From assembly GCA_022457155.1 (NCBI GenBank), contig JAJGOT010000320.1, positions 607,501 through 671,500 of the forward strand: DNA of 64,000 bases. The letters are read 5' to 3'. Positions 12,701 to 26,553 of this stretch are shown here, in pieces; position 1 is the stretch's first letter; every line of letters starts with the position of its first letter. Below the pieces are notes generated by a model. The model did no database searches. It saw nothing but the letters and a program-made list of their open reading frames with translations, and was not told the DNA's origin. The position numbers and the translations under genes are program-made. The stretch is from Cladopsammia gracilis. Lineage: Eukaryota; Cnidaria; Anthozoa; Scleractinia; Dendrophylliidae.

Positions 12701-15700
12701 ATTCTATTGACTCCCAGTCAGTGGTTGGCGAGGGCAACTCCGCTGGTGAGCTAATGGAATCTATCCCTGGTAGTTCATCATTAAATGTATCACATTCAGT
12801 TTCTTGGTGAGTATCATAAATTTGTCTGTGTGGTCCATGTTCTTGGGTATTTCTAATGTTCTCCTCTGTAACTTGCTCAAGACTGTCATTAAAAATGTCG
12901 GAAAGATTGTCATCATCACAGTAAGAGGAATTCTCATTACTGCTGGCCATAAATGGGTTTGTCAGTATATGAACACTGCTATTGTCAGGGGTAACTGTGC
13001 CAAACTCTGGCTTGTTAAATGGATTTACTCTGCCTTGTTGAAGTGACAAATGGTCCTCAGATTTGCGCTTGTGTTCTCTCCAAGCTCTTTGAATGCTACA
13101 AAAAATGACACTATGTTAAAAGGTTGATTTAAAATAGCATTGTAAGACACATAGATGGCAATTTTATGGCAGACAAAGACATTGATTGAGTAGGAGGGCA
13201 CTGCTAGACATGTAAACTGGAAGTTCTGGCTTCAATGCCCTTTGACCACTACACAAAAATTATTGCATAACATATTATTTTGTAAGTACACTGTAGGCAT
13301 TTACATTCCTCAGCCACTGAGACAATTAATATAATTCACATGATTTCCTTTTCCTAAATTCAATATATATGTACATGTGCCCTTCTGAAAATAATCAGCA
13401 ATTAGGTTATATAAATGTTAACAAACAAATAAAACTCTTGAAAATGGGCAAGTTCATTGTGTTCTTCACATGTACGGTGTACTTAAATGCGACTAGCAAG
13501 TAACAGCCAAGAGTAATAGTTATACAGCTTTTTTACACAATGCCATGTTAGTGTGATTTTAATTTCAAAAAATTAATACGGTGTAGGTTAAGGGTTTAAC
13601 AGAACAACAGAAATTAACTCAAGTTAAACACTCACGTTATAACATCACATTCTATCCCTCTTCTAAGGTTTTTACGTAAACAAGTATTCTCTTCCATTTC
13701 AAGATTTAAACGATAGCTGCCAAGAGAAAAATGTGAGAATTTTTTGAGAATAAAAAAAATAGCATTATACGTAATTTAAGTTTGAGAAATAAGAGTGGGA
13801 ACTTTGAATATACATTCATTGATAATGCTAATGAAACTCACAACTGGACATCCTGGTATCATCCATTGAAATCAGGGCACAATAATCACAAATGTATGTG
13901 TGTTTGCTCAAATACTTCTCTGTCACTTGCTTTGTTCATTTGAATGATCACAATTTAAGAATTCACACACAGACATACAGCACAATAAACAGTGCAAAGT
14001 ACTGCTCAACAGCTTTCACTTAAGGATTTTATCCACAGACTCGAACGTTAGAACCACCTTTTACAGCATAACAAACAGTACCACAGGAAAGAACTGCACA
14101 AAGCTTTCATTTGAATGGTCAAACTTTAGGATTTCCTCTACAGACACAAAAGTTAGAACCACCTTGTACAGCATAATAAACAGTACCACGGGAAAGTACT
14201 GCTCAATAGCTTTCATTTGAATGGACACACTGTAGGATTTCATCTACAGTCTCAAAAGTTAGAACCACCTTGTACAGCATATTGTAAAATTCATTAATAA
14301 TTTATAAGGGTACTAACAAATAGAAATGAGCCATTCCAATCACATGATTACCCTGTATTGACCAATACAATCTTGATACAACTCACGAGTGGTTGTATCT
14401 ACATGTAATTTGTATTCCAGATACAACTCACGAGTGGTTGTATCTAATTTACATGTGAATGTGAATTTCACAAGTTGTTTACTACATTCGCGTCCGTGTT
14501 GTATCAGCACTATACATTCACTTGGCTGCGCCTCGTGATTGTATAGGGCGATTCAACACTCCCGCTCATGTAGTAAACATTACATAAACAGTACCACAGG
14601 AAATTAAAGTACTGTGTAATACGATTGCTGTGCCCATATCAAGAACTGAGTTAAGAACAATAATTACAGGTGTATGTGCACGGACAGTCATTATAAACTG
14701 TTAGATTATTACATGTTGTTAGTTTTGGGTTGCCTGTGCTTCATGAGTCCGTGATTTTAGTCAGTGGTTCGTTGCACTTGGCCGCCATGTTTCTTCCGTT
14801 GTATGTGTAGTACAAGATTAGCTGATTAAAAAACTTAATTTAACAGGCAATTGACTCTTCTACATCACAACATACTGCACAAAGCTTCATTTGAATGGAC
14901 ACACTTTTGCATTTCACCCACAGAATACATACATGTACATGTATAAACATTATAACTACATCAGGGGTTTCCTTCCTTTTAGACTACATGTACATGTACA
15001 TGTACACTACTGAATGACTGACAGATTCAAATTACACTGTATGAAGGTTTTTGAGAAATGTTTGCTACAGTTTATAATTTTTATGTTCACCTGTCTGCTT
15101 AGAAACTTGTGTAGTATTGAGTATGAGTACTGTTTTTCATGTTTAAAAACATGGGAGTCGCAGTCAAAATTGTACACATGCATACATGCCCAAACTTAAT
15201 CTTGAGATGTTTTAGGATCTGATGTTGGCTGCGTGTTTTTAAATTTTTAATAGCTATTAGTGTCTAGATTAAAATCACTTCTGACAGTTTCAAATAAAAT
15301 TTAAATTAAAATCAATCAGAATAAAATTATATTTACTGGCCATTTCATAAGCCTAAAGCTAAATTACAGATATTACCAAATAACCCTGCACTCATGAAAA
15401 TAAATAAAAAATGTTTAAAAATATATTTTTTAATAAATTTTGTGAACTTACAGAATAACAGAATGTTAGTTTTTCTTCAAATATTCTCTAAGATGCAATA
15501 AACACTCCAGGCAAAATATTAACAAAAAATAAATTGAAGTGAAATTTTCTTTTGATTTCCATGAATAACAATACAAGAAAAACACATCAGAAACAAGTCA
15601 TACAATAATATCATACAGTGTGTTGCTACAGGAAGTTTTGTCCACTAACAAAAGACAATTAGTTTGTTTTGGTAAATTTTCAAGATTTTGACTGTGGAAG

Positions 15701-18700
15701 CTACATGTATAAGCCTACTTAGATAAACAGTAATAAATACAGAATGTAAATTTGTCTGAGAAGACTCAAGAGGAATTAACCAATAGAGCAACAAGCCCAA
15801 TTACCGGTAGTTTAGCCTCGCACATGCTGAGTTACTCAATTCTACAGAAAACTACTGTAATGAAATTTGCAAGATTTGTGTCATGTCTCTAAAAATTTTC
15901 AAAATTAAATTCAAACAATAGTGGATGCTAAGCAATAGTCAAATGTTACGGTTTCATGATGCAGAACAACATTTGTTGAAACCACATAACATTCAAACCA
16001 AGATCTTTCTGTAATGTTCAACATTTTTAGAATGAATGATCATTTGGTCAATGTTTTTGCAACCCATAATCCCAAAAAAGACAAGAAATGTGAAAGCTAG
16101 TCAGTATAAAACATGCCTGTTTCCATGCACTTCCATCTACATGTACTGTACCAATAACATGTTGCCTTCAATGGCAGAAAAGTGCTGAACATGTGCTTTA
16201 TCCTACCTCGCCATATTCTAGTCTTGATATTGATGTTGGCAATAACATCAAAACATTGACTTGTACTGTCTTATTGTTGCTCATATGTAGTATTGTACTC
16301 ATTGTCATCACTGCTTAAACTACTTACAGTATGATGATGATGGAAAAAATGGTTTGAGAATTTTACACCATTTTAATGATTGTTTAAGTTGTTCTGCTTA
16401 CTTTTCTACCAACAGCTCCCCTTCCATGACCTGTTGTCTTTTTCTTGCTTCCATCTCATCATCCTCCTGTAATTGATAGAAAAAAAAACATTAAATCATT
16501 TGACTCAATCTTTGAAAAAAAAGCCACAAATTTTGTTTTGCAAATGTAAAACACTGAGTATAAATTATCAGACAGCACAATGAATTGTAAAGCTGAACAG
16601 CTTAAATTTGTAGTCCTACTTCAGGATTTTAACCAGCGACTCAAAAATAAAATTATATTAGACCTAACTTGTATAGCATAATAAACAACACCATAGCAAA
16701 ATACTAATGAATACACTGTAGCTTTCATATAGATATTTGCGCCGAATAAGTAATAATAAATTATTCATTTGAATGGTCATGCTCAACAGTTAAAACAAAT
16801 TAAACAATTCAACCTGTCTCTGTATGAAAGTGCTAATAACATCAACAGCTTAGTGCAAATAGGCCATACAATGTATATCCCAGGCTCCAACCCTTCCCAC
16901 AGTGAATGCAAACAATGGGCACCTTTGCAGCCTTGCACATGTATATCATATTTTAAACAAAACTGATAGGGGGAAGAAGGAAGGGGGAAGGCAGGAGCAG
17001 GAGGCCCCAACAAAAATGTTTTATTCCTTTGGCACTTAAAAATGTTTTACCAACAAGGAAGGACCCAGGCCCCTTGTTGACTTCTGCTTCTGGGAAAGAA
17101 TGGGAGGTACATGTATCTGTTGCAGTTCAGGTAACTTTTGTTTTTCCTTTGTTTCAAATTCATTAACAATGGAAAAATAAAAATTACCTGAGATAAAAAA
17201 TTAACTACAACATAATCCATCAACAGGTGATAACCATAAGCTGTACATAAACTTTATTTAAACTTGAATTTAAAAGTTGCTCAACAAGCTAATGTCTTGA
17301 AGCAAAATAACTTAATTTATTACATATACAATGTGTCTCTTGGCCAATTTAGCATGGCATATTTTTCAGTACGGCCCTCTAATTATTTAAGCATTGGCAT
17401 AGCATACGCTTACAAAAGTTGTTTTCTACATTAAAAATTATCCAGAGGAAACATTTGGAGCTAAATGGGTTAACATGTCAGGTTACAAAAACTCTCCGAT
17501 GAAATTAAGCTATAACTTTAGCAAAAAACTGATTAGCTGCGAATCAAAAAGCATTGACAATATTTTCTCAAGTAAGCTTACATGCTTATTGTTTTGGTTT
17601 TTAGATTTTAGGCTGCAAAGTTATAAAAACTCGAGTACCTGTAGCTCTCAGCAAATTCATTTAACTCTAACAATTTAATTCAGCATTGACAAAAGAGTAC
17701 ATGTATCTTTCTTCATAAGAAATGTCTTTATGAAAAACATAAAGCTACAAAACATTTTGAAACGGCTTCCATCGGCAAACTGTATCATATAAAGCTTAAT
17801 TAAATTAACTTAGTTTGATCAAGTTCTTGTCTGGTTATAAACTTACATGTAAGTTCAAAGAACAAACTTGAAGCTACAGAATTACGCTAAAAGTGTACCT
17901 TGATTCCTCAGCAAAATTTTTGTCCTTGCAGTAGATTTTTGCGTATTCGCAAAATAATACAGTGTACGCTCTTGCTGCAGCTCACACTGAAAATTTGTCA
18001 GGTGTGATTGAATTCAAACTCATCCATGCACAAAGTTCGGCATGAAGCCACTAAAGCACACAAAAAGCCAAAAACAACTTGCAGCATTTGATGACGAGAT
18101 AATAATTCGAGAAAAAATAAAGTTTATGTATGTATGTATGTATGTATGTAATAATTTTCAGTGTCCTTTTAGAAGTTTGAGAGTTTCTTCGTTCACCACT
18201 GTAGACTGAAGTGCTGCCACATTTTCCCATTTGACAAACACGTTTGTTTTGTTAAAATGGTACTTTTGATGCATTAATGTTTTCATTTAGTTTTACTTAT
18301 TTCCAAGCAGAAAAAAGTACTTGATTGTCAATCAAAAAATTGCTCACCAACTTCTATAAGTCCATTTTGCTGAAAGCATTTGATCTGAACTTGTGTGCCA
18401 TCAAGGGTGCATTTACTTGGCTTTTAATGTGCCATTTCAAATTTTTATTTTTGCAGGAATCTGGCAAGGCTGTGGCCTGGTAAGAACACTGCATGTACAT
18501 GTAATGCAAAACTACATTTTACCAACCTTTATATATTTCTCATACAGGAGTCGAACAAACAGCTTTCTCGCTAAATATCCTCTGAAATGGGCCTGAATGC
18601 AAATGGCTGCTGCTTCCTCTTCTGAGAGATCATTTGGCTACAAAACAACCAAGAAAAAATCAACAAATTATGAATGGCAATGCTTTTCATTACATGTAGG

Positions 18701-20942
18701 ACTTCATCCATGGACGTAATACTGAAAAACTGATAGCAGCATGTGAAAGGGATGCCAATAATTTTCTTACCAAGGGTAGCACTTTCCTTGCCAATGTAGG
18801 ATTTATTGCCTGCAAAAGAAAATTTTCACACTACCCTTATTTAAGAGAATATCATAAAAGAATACTCTATTTTTATCAACACATGACATAGTCATAAGAA
18901 CAATCTCTTATCATATTGATACAAAGCCACAGTTAACCCACAAGCAGTTCATTTCCTAGTGTCTGCTTAGTGCAAAAAAAAAAAATAAACATCTGCCCCC
19001 TGTCCTCATTGAATGTTCTGCAGACTCCAAATTTTAAATACAGCCACTGGAAAGTATTGTTGTAACATATGGTCTTGCTTTGGTTTTTCATTCATACATG
19101 TATACATTAATTTGTATTCACTCTGGCAGCAAGGACTTTAAACAAAGAAACATTTGTGACTTTCTGGTACAGAAGGTCAAAGAATGTAGCTATTGGCATG
19201 AATTTATCTAAAACATAGTATTTATAGCTTGAGCTTTTTTTGTTATCACCTGACCAAAACAATTTTTTGTATAAAGGAAAAAAAATTCATTGCCTGTTTT
19301 GTTGTCTTGTGTAGGTTTCTAAGTTTGTAATTAATTTAGACTATACATATGATATGTACAGTGTACATGTACATGGAAAACTAAGAGCATCTTTAACAAT
19401 AAGTGATTAAAGGGAGACTACTGTTAGAAATTAGAACATTTTTATCAAACCAAAGATATTCTGCAGATAACCTTGGCATTTGGTACAGCACCCTTAATTC
19501 TGCTCTCCTAGACAACAAATGTTTTTAATATTATTATCTACTGTAACTTCTCCCTCAACATGTCTGGGAGTCAAAGGGCAATTCCTAAAGGGCTGACAAT
19601 AGTTTATAAATATAAATAATTCTCTAAATACTATTTCTGCCCTCAGCGTTTCTTGCTGTGTTCCTTCAAAACATTTGCCCAATGTTTACAAATGCACCTG
19701 TGCATCATAATACTCTCAAAACTCATCTTTTCTTCTCCAAGCAATGCATCAAATATTAGTTTTTTTTTTGTTATATGCAAAATAGAATTAAACTCAGCAG
19801 AAATAATTTCTAATGGAATAATTTGGCCAATACCAGTCCATCATTCTGTACTGAGCTTAGTTTTATTTTCAATTTCTCTTGGGGGGGGTTCTTATCAAAA
19901 TCTACTTCCCACATAAATGGAGAACATTTCACAATAATTGATTTCCTGCAGGCTCAAATGTTTCAACAAGAAAAATTACAAATTTTACTAAAGTATGTAC
20001 AAAGAGGCTGATTTTAAAATCAAAGATGCATTAAAAATAGTTTAAGGGAACTTGTCAAGAAAGGAACTTCTCCAAAAATAAACATGTCATATATTGGATC
20101 GAAAGTGAAAAGCACTTGAGAGCTGTCAAAAATTAATAATTCTGGAACTAAGCAAATAACGTTAGCACACACAAAAAGAGGAAAGTTAGCATTTTTATAG
20201 ACTTAATTCTTCTAAAAAAAACACTAAACCACAATTAAACCAAAAAGGGGAGACATCTGGGGAGGTTTATCTCCAGATATGCCAATCCATGCAAATGATG
20301 TGTCGCATGCAAAGAAAAGAAAACATCAAAAAATACAAGGGACAAGAAATACTCTGTTAAGAATAGTGGAATAGTTTTATCACTGGTCAGTGTAGCGTTC
20401 TAAAATATATATTTCTAGTCAACAGATTTTTACGATTTATCATCCGTTTATAAATTACTCACAGATAAATTTTCGACTTCAATGCAGGCACACGATTATC
20501 GTATTTCCGTTTTAGCTTTTTATAGCGATGTGGAGCAAAACAGTTCACTCGACTTTTTAAAAAGAACGGCAAACCACATCATTAGCTTAATTCACAGCTG
20601 TTTTCTTGCATAGAAACGAGAAAAGTGATAAATAAATAATAGTAATAAGCCTAGACTAAACCGCCAACTACAAGTCACCAAGCTTCACGAATTAAAATGT
20701 AACTAAGTTTTAATATTCGATCGTCTATCGCTTACCGCCATGGCTGCTCGGGTTCTGTCATACGAGTTTTTCTTTATGGCTCCCATGTCTAAGCCTTGCA
20801 GCGTATTGTCTATTTGTGAATCTAATAAGTCTGGCAACATATTGCCTTCGCAATCATAGACTCCTGTATCTTGGTAACTCGTTTCATCACAATCGTGATA
20901 ACAGCCGCCATTGATACTTGCAGTAGGTGTTCGCGGCTCCAT
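9723..20942 (-). CDS. SCHIP1: IQCJ-SCHIP1-type schwannomin-interacting protein, 8 coding exons
   Basis: Exons traced through GT-AG sites with continuous phase: 20736-20942 (ATG), 18771-18809, 18527-18637, 16402-16466, 13636-13716, 12215-13095, 11479-11572 and 9723-9771 (TAG). Together they give 508 codons. Exon 3 carries an IQ calmodulin-binding motif (ICIQAHFRGYLARK). The start of the large exon has an IQRAWR stretch, then NPFNKPEF, then a long acidic disordered region. Its end, with the last two exons, forms the conserved C-terminal coiled coil (TVVELRELKKNM; NRDSLHLRQDSLLMDVED). That C-terminus is the SCHIP1 signature, and an IQ motif on the same protein matches the vertebrate IQCJ-SCHIP1 fusion. 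In vertebrates the family binds merlin/schwannomin and ankyrin and acts at the membrane skeleton. The function here is inferred from the family. Confidence 0.85.
10064..10132. repeat. Short tandem repeat in SCHIP1 intron
   Basis: About six tandem copies of an 11-bp unit of the type GCCTGTGGTTA, slightly diverged. Confidence 0.85.
13985..14285. repeat. Diverged tandem repeat of about 107 bp in SCHIP1 intron
   Basis: Nearly three units share AACAGTACCAC, GCTTTCATTTGAATGG and AAAAGTTAGAACCACCTTGT in the same order. Isolated partial units recur at about 14580-14610, 14870-14925 and 16615-16790, so the repeat is also dispersed in this intron. Confidence 0.8.
18125..18151. repeat. ATGT tetranucleotide microsatellite
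   Basis: Six or more perfect TATG repeats in a SCHIP1 intron. Confidence 0.9.
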
Positions 20943-21414
20943 TTAAATCGTCCCCAGAAAAACTTTCCTTATACGCTATCAACATCGAGAAAATCTTTCC
21001 AACACGCGGCGTCGAATTCGTCGATCACAGCTTTCTCATATGAAGTCAACCTTATCGGATTTCACCGATTTCTCAAGAACGACAAACACACAACTTATGT
21101 TGAAATATCACTCACTCACACACTCTCAGCAAGCCCAGCCTTTCACAACGTCACTTCCTTTTCATATCATGTTGCGGCCAAAGGACAGTTTTCAGCCATC
21201 ATCTGTCATCTGGGGAAAATACTTCTTGATCAAAACGAATATGGCCACCAAAACCCGCCCTAGAAATCCGTGATGTGTTCTGAATCACTTTCCTGTCGTT
21301 TTGATATGTAAATTTGTGTGTAGGAATCAACGCCTGGCAAGCCTTCCTCTATTTTTATGTTTGAGGCGCATAATGTGCAAATGAAACCGCTGGTCAACCA
21401 CACTTCAAGTGAAA

Positions 21415-21587
21415 CCTTACGGCAGAAAAAAAAGAAATAAAATAAAAGTGGAATATAATAGTGCCCAATATTTCGCTTTTGCTAGCCCCTGAAGAAGCTT
21501 TGTTTAGCAAAGCGAAATATTGGGCACTTTTATTTTATTTTATTTCCTTCTGCTTCTGTTTCTTTTTTTCTGCCGTAAGGATCAGTT
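21415..21587. mobile_element. Palindromic MITE
   Basis: Inverted ends CTTACGGCAGAAAAAAAAG and TTTTTTTCTGCCGTAAG, with inner inverted arms around AGTGCCCAATATTTCGCTTT. The sequence just right of it (GATCTAAGTCTGGAA, 21626-21640) recurs at about 29940, suggesting a larger dispersed family. Confidence 0.7.
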
Positions 21588-22168
21588 TGCCGTTTCTTTT
21601 GTTTCACTTCAAGTATTAATACTGATCTAAGTCTGGAAACCAAGATCCGGCTTTTCTCAACGGTTTGTTGCAGTGATCGTGCATTCTATGTTTCTTTTTA
21701 ACCACACTTCAGTTTCCCTTCCAATAGTAGAACTCGTCTCCTACAGCCCGTGAAGAGGTTCTCCCAGGGGGAGTCCATGTTCCCGTGTTCCCATCAAAAA
21801 TTGGCCTGTGTTCCCTTGTTCCCACTATTTTTCCTCACTTGTTCCCTACCTTACCAATCTCATTGACCCTTGCCCCCCCCCCCCAAAAAAAAAAAAAAAT
21901 GTAAAAAAAAACCGACTGATAACTAACATGCTGTACTGTTCTATTGAATCTATAATTTGATTCAACAGTCGTCACAAATTCAGTAACTCTTTTAAAACAG
22001 TAAATGCTTTATCTATGATTCTCTACTTTATGGACACACAACGGCAAGTTCCTGTAGGATTAGGACAATGAATGGCGAGCCTTCCAACTAACCTTAGAGG
22101 GTTCTTTTTACGCGTAACCATTTGTGCCACGGTTATGGTCGACTATAATTAATTCATTTTGATTGTTA

Positions 22169-22296
22169 AAGGCCCAGTATCACCCAAAATGCATTGCGCG
22201 CTCAATGCCTCGACAGAGCCAATCACGAGCGAGCTCGTCATTTGAAAACAAAAACAAACGACCGCAAAACCGAATGGGTGATACTGGGCTTTTAAT
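22169..22296. mobile_element. Short MITE
   Basis: Terminal inverted repeats GGCCCAGTATCACCCA and TGGGTGATACTGGGC flank a non-coding interior. Confidence 0.75.
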
Positions 22297-23379
22297 ATTC
22301 CAGCGAGAAGTGATCAGAAGTTGTTGCAGTCCGCGCGCTGCTGCACCGATCCCTTGTTGTGTTTCTTGACCATGGGCATCCACACACATTAAGGCAATGG
22401 TCCGTAGCGGCCGGCTCATTGGTTCACCATTTTGCAGAGTATGGCACTTGCACGCACAAGCCTTTTTTCTTAACGTTACGCTAGAATCGCAGCATTACAC
22501 GTGGCAGCTGTAAAACTGAGAGGCAGGAAGCTTTTGAAGAATACTTGTAGTTACCTGTTTTTAAGCAAAACTTTAATGAGAAGGCGAGCATTGCGTCCCG
22601 CTCTTAGCGTCTCCTACTTACATAATGATGCAAGCTGATAGGAGTGATAGCCTGTTAATAAAACGGTTCAAGATTCAAGAGAACTAGGTAAGCAGGGGTT
22701 TCATTAAGATTTTGAACAGGAGGGCAATGAGTTGGAACAGGTGGGCACACGATCGGAAGGGCCGAAGGCCCTTTCCTTTCGGCCCTTCCCCTCTAGGGGT
22801 TTCCGGGGGCAGGTCCCCCGGTAAAAGTTTTAAATTTTAGTCTCCCGGAGATGCATTTTCCTGCATTTTGAAGCACGAACTTAAGCATCTTACTCGTGTT
22901 GCTTGAAACATTGTATTTCGTTTGTTTATCAACTGAATACAGATATCTGTAGTCATGGACATCAAGTTATCAAATTCATCTTAACGGAGTAGAAATATTT
23001 TTCACGTTGTTATTATAATAGTTGTTGGTATGTAGATTCGTTGGTATGTAGGTTACGTAATCATGTTACGAATTGAATATTTAAGGAGTTTGTCAGTTGG
23101 GAGTTGTCATTCGACGGCTTCTCCGTTTTTTTGCTCCGATTTAATCTAAATTTGTATTATGTCTGATCCAGGTTTACTATGATAGTTGTATTCAACTATG
23201 TTTAAGGCCGTTTATGCGAGATTGATAAACGAGATGCCCCCTCCTGTACGTCTGGTTTTATTGCTGCGAGCCCCCAGGCGAGTAGCACACTAATCTTTGG
23301 TATGCCTGTGGTTGCTTGGGTTTCCTGCGCTTTATGTCATGCTGCTGCATGGCAGGGTATTCTGCAGTTACTCCGGTCT

Positions 23380-24376
23380 ATTGTTCAATCGGCAAACTCT
23401 GAGCACGTAACAACGCTGAAAAACTCATAAAAAATTGTCTTCCCCGTGAAATGTCATTAAATCGTTCGTGATCTTGATGAATGCTTCCAGCAACAAATAA
23501 GTTTGAATTTGGCATGATACATTTGTAAATATCGAAGAAGCGAAGAGAAGCGAGCATGTGCTATGGACGGCGAATTAGATGCATCCAGATCCAGGCGCAT
23601 CTAAGTTATGATGAAGGGTACAAATAAATGTTGAGCCACGTAGCACTGGTGATACAAGCAAGGAATCAGAGAATTAACTCTGTGTGTAAATTATAGTGCT
23701 TAAGTAAACCCATAAATTTCCCTGTACTGAGCGTTAGCCCTAGTAAGGAAATGAGGGACCACACGAGGGAAAGAAAAAAATCTTTGACCTCGGTGGGATT
23801 CGAACACTGACACCGCTTGACGTACGCTTGCTCAAAATCATCGTGACAAGATTGCAGGTTGTGCCTAAAGAATACCGTTTAGAGGGACGTCGGACACCTT
23901 ATTAAGACTTATATAACGTAATGTCGACACTTAGAATTTTATTTTCAATAAATTTTTAAGTGTAGAAAAGAAAATCTAAAATCCCCCACTCGGGATTGAA
24001 CCTGTGATCTCAGCTAGGCTTAGGCTTAGATAGCCTACCGTACCACTGTACCACCTAGCTTCTCGGGTTGTTCAGGCCTAAATTTAACTATATAAACCGC
24101 TACCCAACCAGTTACTCCGTTATATAAGTTTCAATAAGGTGTCCGACGTCCTTCTGAACGGTATTCTTTAGGCTTAACCGTAAAAAATGGCATCGACCGT
24201 TTACGAATGGGAAATCAGCGTCGGCGGCTAAGAGTTTGCCGATTGAATAATGGATCACAAAGAGCATTCATCAAGGTCACGAACGATTTGGTGACATTTC
24301 ACGGGAAAGGCAATGTTTTTTTATGAGTTTTTCAGCGTTGTTACGTGCTCAGAGTTTGCCGATTGAACAATGGATC
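23380..24376. mobile_element. Large palindromic element containing the tRNA-like TIR element
   Basis: About 105 bp at 23383-23487 (AATCGGCAAACTCTGAGCAC ...) recurs inverted at 24262-24370 (... GTGCTCAGAGTTTGCCGATT). Part of the right arm is also repeated directly at 24231-24250. The 23866-24175 element lies between the arms. Confidence 0.65.
23866..24175 (-). mobile_element. TIR element with tRNA-like module, copy A
   Basis: Inverted ends contain GACGTCGGACACCTTATT and AATAAGGTGTCCGACGTC. The interior on the minus strand (about 23985-24062) has a tRNA-like arrangement: an A-box-like TGGTACAGTGG and a B-box-like GGTTCAATCCC about 45 nt apart. It is not a full tRNA cloverleaf. Copy B is at 26217-26553 in the opposite orientation. 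Confidence 0.65.
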
Positions 24377-24639
24377 ACAAAGAACTACTTAAATCATGTA
24401 TATGGTATGTAATTCGATTGCAATTTTGAAGGCAAGGACCAACGTAACAAAACAGAAGCACTGGATCCAAATTGAAGATCTGATCAGCTATAAATAATAG
24501 CAAATCAGCCTTGCTTTTTTTCGTTTATGTAATTCGAAAATGATGGTAATTGACCCAATAAATAAATTTATGAAATTATCAAAATCTGTATGTAAATTTA
24601 CTGTTTCCGTTATGTTTTACTGCCCAGCATCTGCTCGCA

Positions 24640-24738
24640 GCATTATCATTACAATTTGTAACCTCTAGTTACTTGTACTAAGTTAGAAATTATCATTACA
24701 ATTTGTAACCTCTAGTTACTTGTACTAAGTTGGAAATT
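24640..24738. repeat. Tandem duplication of about 47 bp
   Basis: Two adjacent near-identical copies of ATTATCATTACAATTTGTAA plus the following 27 bp. Confidence 0.9.
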
Positions 24739-24739
24739 A

Positions 24740-26216
24740 TTTTGTTTTCGTTTCACTGCAGAGTGATTAGACAACAAAAATATTGTTTAATCGACCGCAT
24801 TCTGATCTTTTTCCGGTCGCCATTAACACACGTAGAACTTGTTTGCAGCTCAGTGACATCATGCAGCGCAGAACATGATGCAGAGCAGTAAGCTGGCAAT
24901 GCATTGTGGGGCGATTTCAGTTGTTTGTCACCTTTCTTCTGTACAGGGAGCAACGGGAGGTAAAATCGAAGACAATGTCGGACAAAGGTCAGAAAAGTGA
25001 TTTTTACGTCTTTTATTTCAATTTTTTGTCAGATTCCCCTTGACAATGTTTGTTCCCGTGATCCGCAAAACTGTTTCAATGTTCCCGTATTCCCTAACAT
25101 TTTTTGTCTCTGTTCCCTTTGAAATTGGCCATGTTCCTTTGTTCTTCGAAGCCCCTGGGAGACCCTCCGTGAAGGATGAATATTTTAAATCAGTCTGCCT
25201 TCAATTTCTGTTATACTTACCTTGCATTTTGAATTGTACAAGCATCCCTTCTTTAAGGAGAGCACCACTTAACCCATTGGCTCCTACACCGACCAAAACC
25301 GGCCGTACAAGACTCCACTCTTTAAAAAATTGCAACTTTCTCAATCGCGCGAACATTGCCTTAACTATCAGTTGTGAGCATTGACAAGAAAGTCCCTCAA
25401 ATAACACAAAAAAGTCAGCCATTTTTGCAGAATATCAGCATTTGAATTTGGACAAGAACAAAAATGACCGTTTATAACGTCATAGAAAAGCAACAAAAAT
25501 CATGTTTTTGCCTTGTTTTTTTTTTATTGAAATCATCGTTGCAAACCCAAAAGTCAACATTCACAGCAAAATTCAGTCCTAGTCCAACCTAAGAAGTGAA
25601 TTTTTTTTTGGCTCTTATTCGTTGCCCAGGCCGAGCTACAGCCTCTCGTTCTAGTGCATCCTGGCCTTGACTCGATTTTCAACATCACGACCGCACTGAA
25701 GTCCACAGCCACTCTGACCTACCACCGAAATTTCGCGCTTGTTGTGTTCTTCAGTGGTCGCAACTTCCAAAATATGCGGGTGGTAGGTCGAGAAATTCAT
25801 CCAGAGTCGAGTCCCAAGGCTACTTCGTTTCTTGGCGGCCATTTTTCCAGTTCAACGAGCAACGATCAACAAGCAACGAGCAACGAGAAAGTTTTTACTA
25901 AAAAATGTTTTAAAAAGTCTTTACTGATAAGGATAATACAATTTACTGAGTTCTAAAACAAAAAAATAACTAATCTAACTAGTACTTCAATATACTATAC
26001 AAAAACGTAAGACAAATATTTAAAAAATACATCTATAGCTATATTAAAAAAGTTATAAAAAAGTGAATAATAATAATAAAAAGCTAAAATAGGCGAATAC
26101 ATGTAGATTAAGAAGTCCAGAGGTCAATTCAATAAAACTTTTACAAGTGTAGCTATTGTTTTCAACCTCTGAAACAATGGCTACACTTGTAAATTTTATG
26201 ACTTAAAAAAGTTGGA
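24740..26216. other. Intergenic, repeat-derived, no gene seen
   Basis: Overlapping open frames on both strands at 25040-25960 have no domain signature. A GTTCCC-rich stretch at 25040-25150 resembles 21775-21840, and the flanking CTCCCAGGGG (about 21762) and CCCCTGGGAG (about 25152) are inverted, so the two may be ends of one old insertion. A hairpin of about 75 bp lies at 26130-26203. Confidence 0.45.
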
Positions 26217-26553
26217 ACCTTAGATAACAACGGCCTGGACCACCTCGGACACCTTATTGAGACTTATATAACGGAGTAACTGGTTAGCTTTCAGTTGAGG
26301 TTCGGGTTAGCAATTTATAGAGTTAAATTTAGGACTAAGCAACCCGAGAAGCTAAGTGGTACAATGGTACGGTAGGCTATGTAAGCCTAAGCCTAGATGA
26401 GGTCACAGGTTCAATCCTGAGTGGGGATTTTTGGTTTTTTATTTTTCCACTTAAAAATTTATTGAAAATAAAATTCTAAGTGTCGACATTACGATATATA
26501 ATTCTCAATAAGTGTCCGAGGTGGTCCAGACCGTTGCTATCTAAGGTCTTCCG
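26217..26553 (+). mobile_element. TIR element with tRNA-like module, copy B
   Basis: The ends CCTTAGATAACAACGGCC and GACCGTTGCTATCTAAGG are inverted. The next segment, CGGACACCTTATTGAGACTT, matches the TIR interior of copy A (23866-24175). The module at about 26349-26432 has TGGTACAATGG (A-box-like) and GGTTCAATCCTG (B-box-like). Confidence 0.65.
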
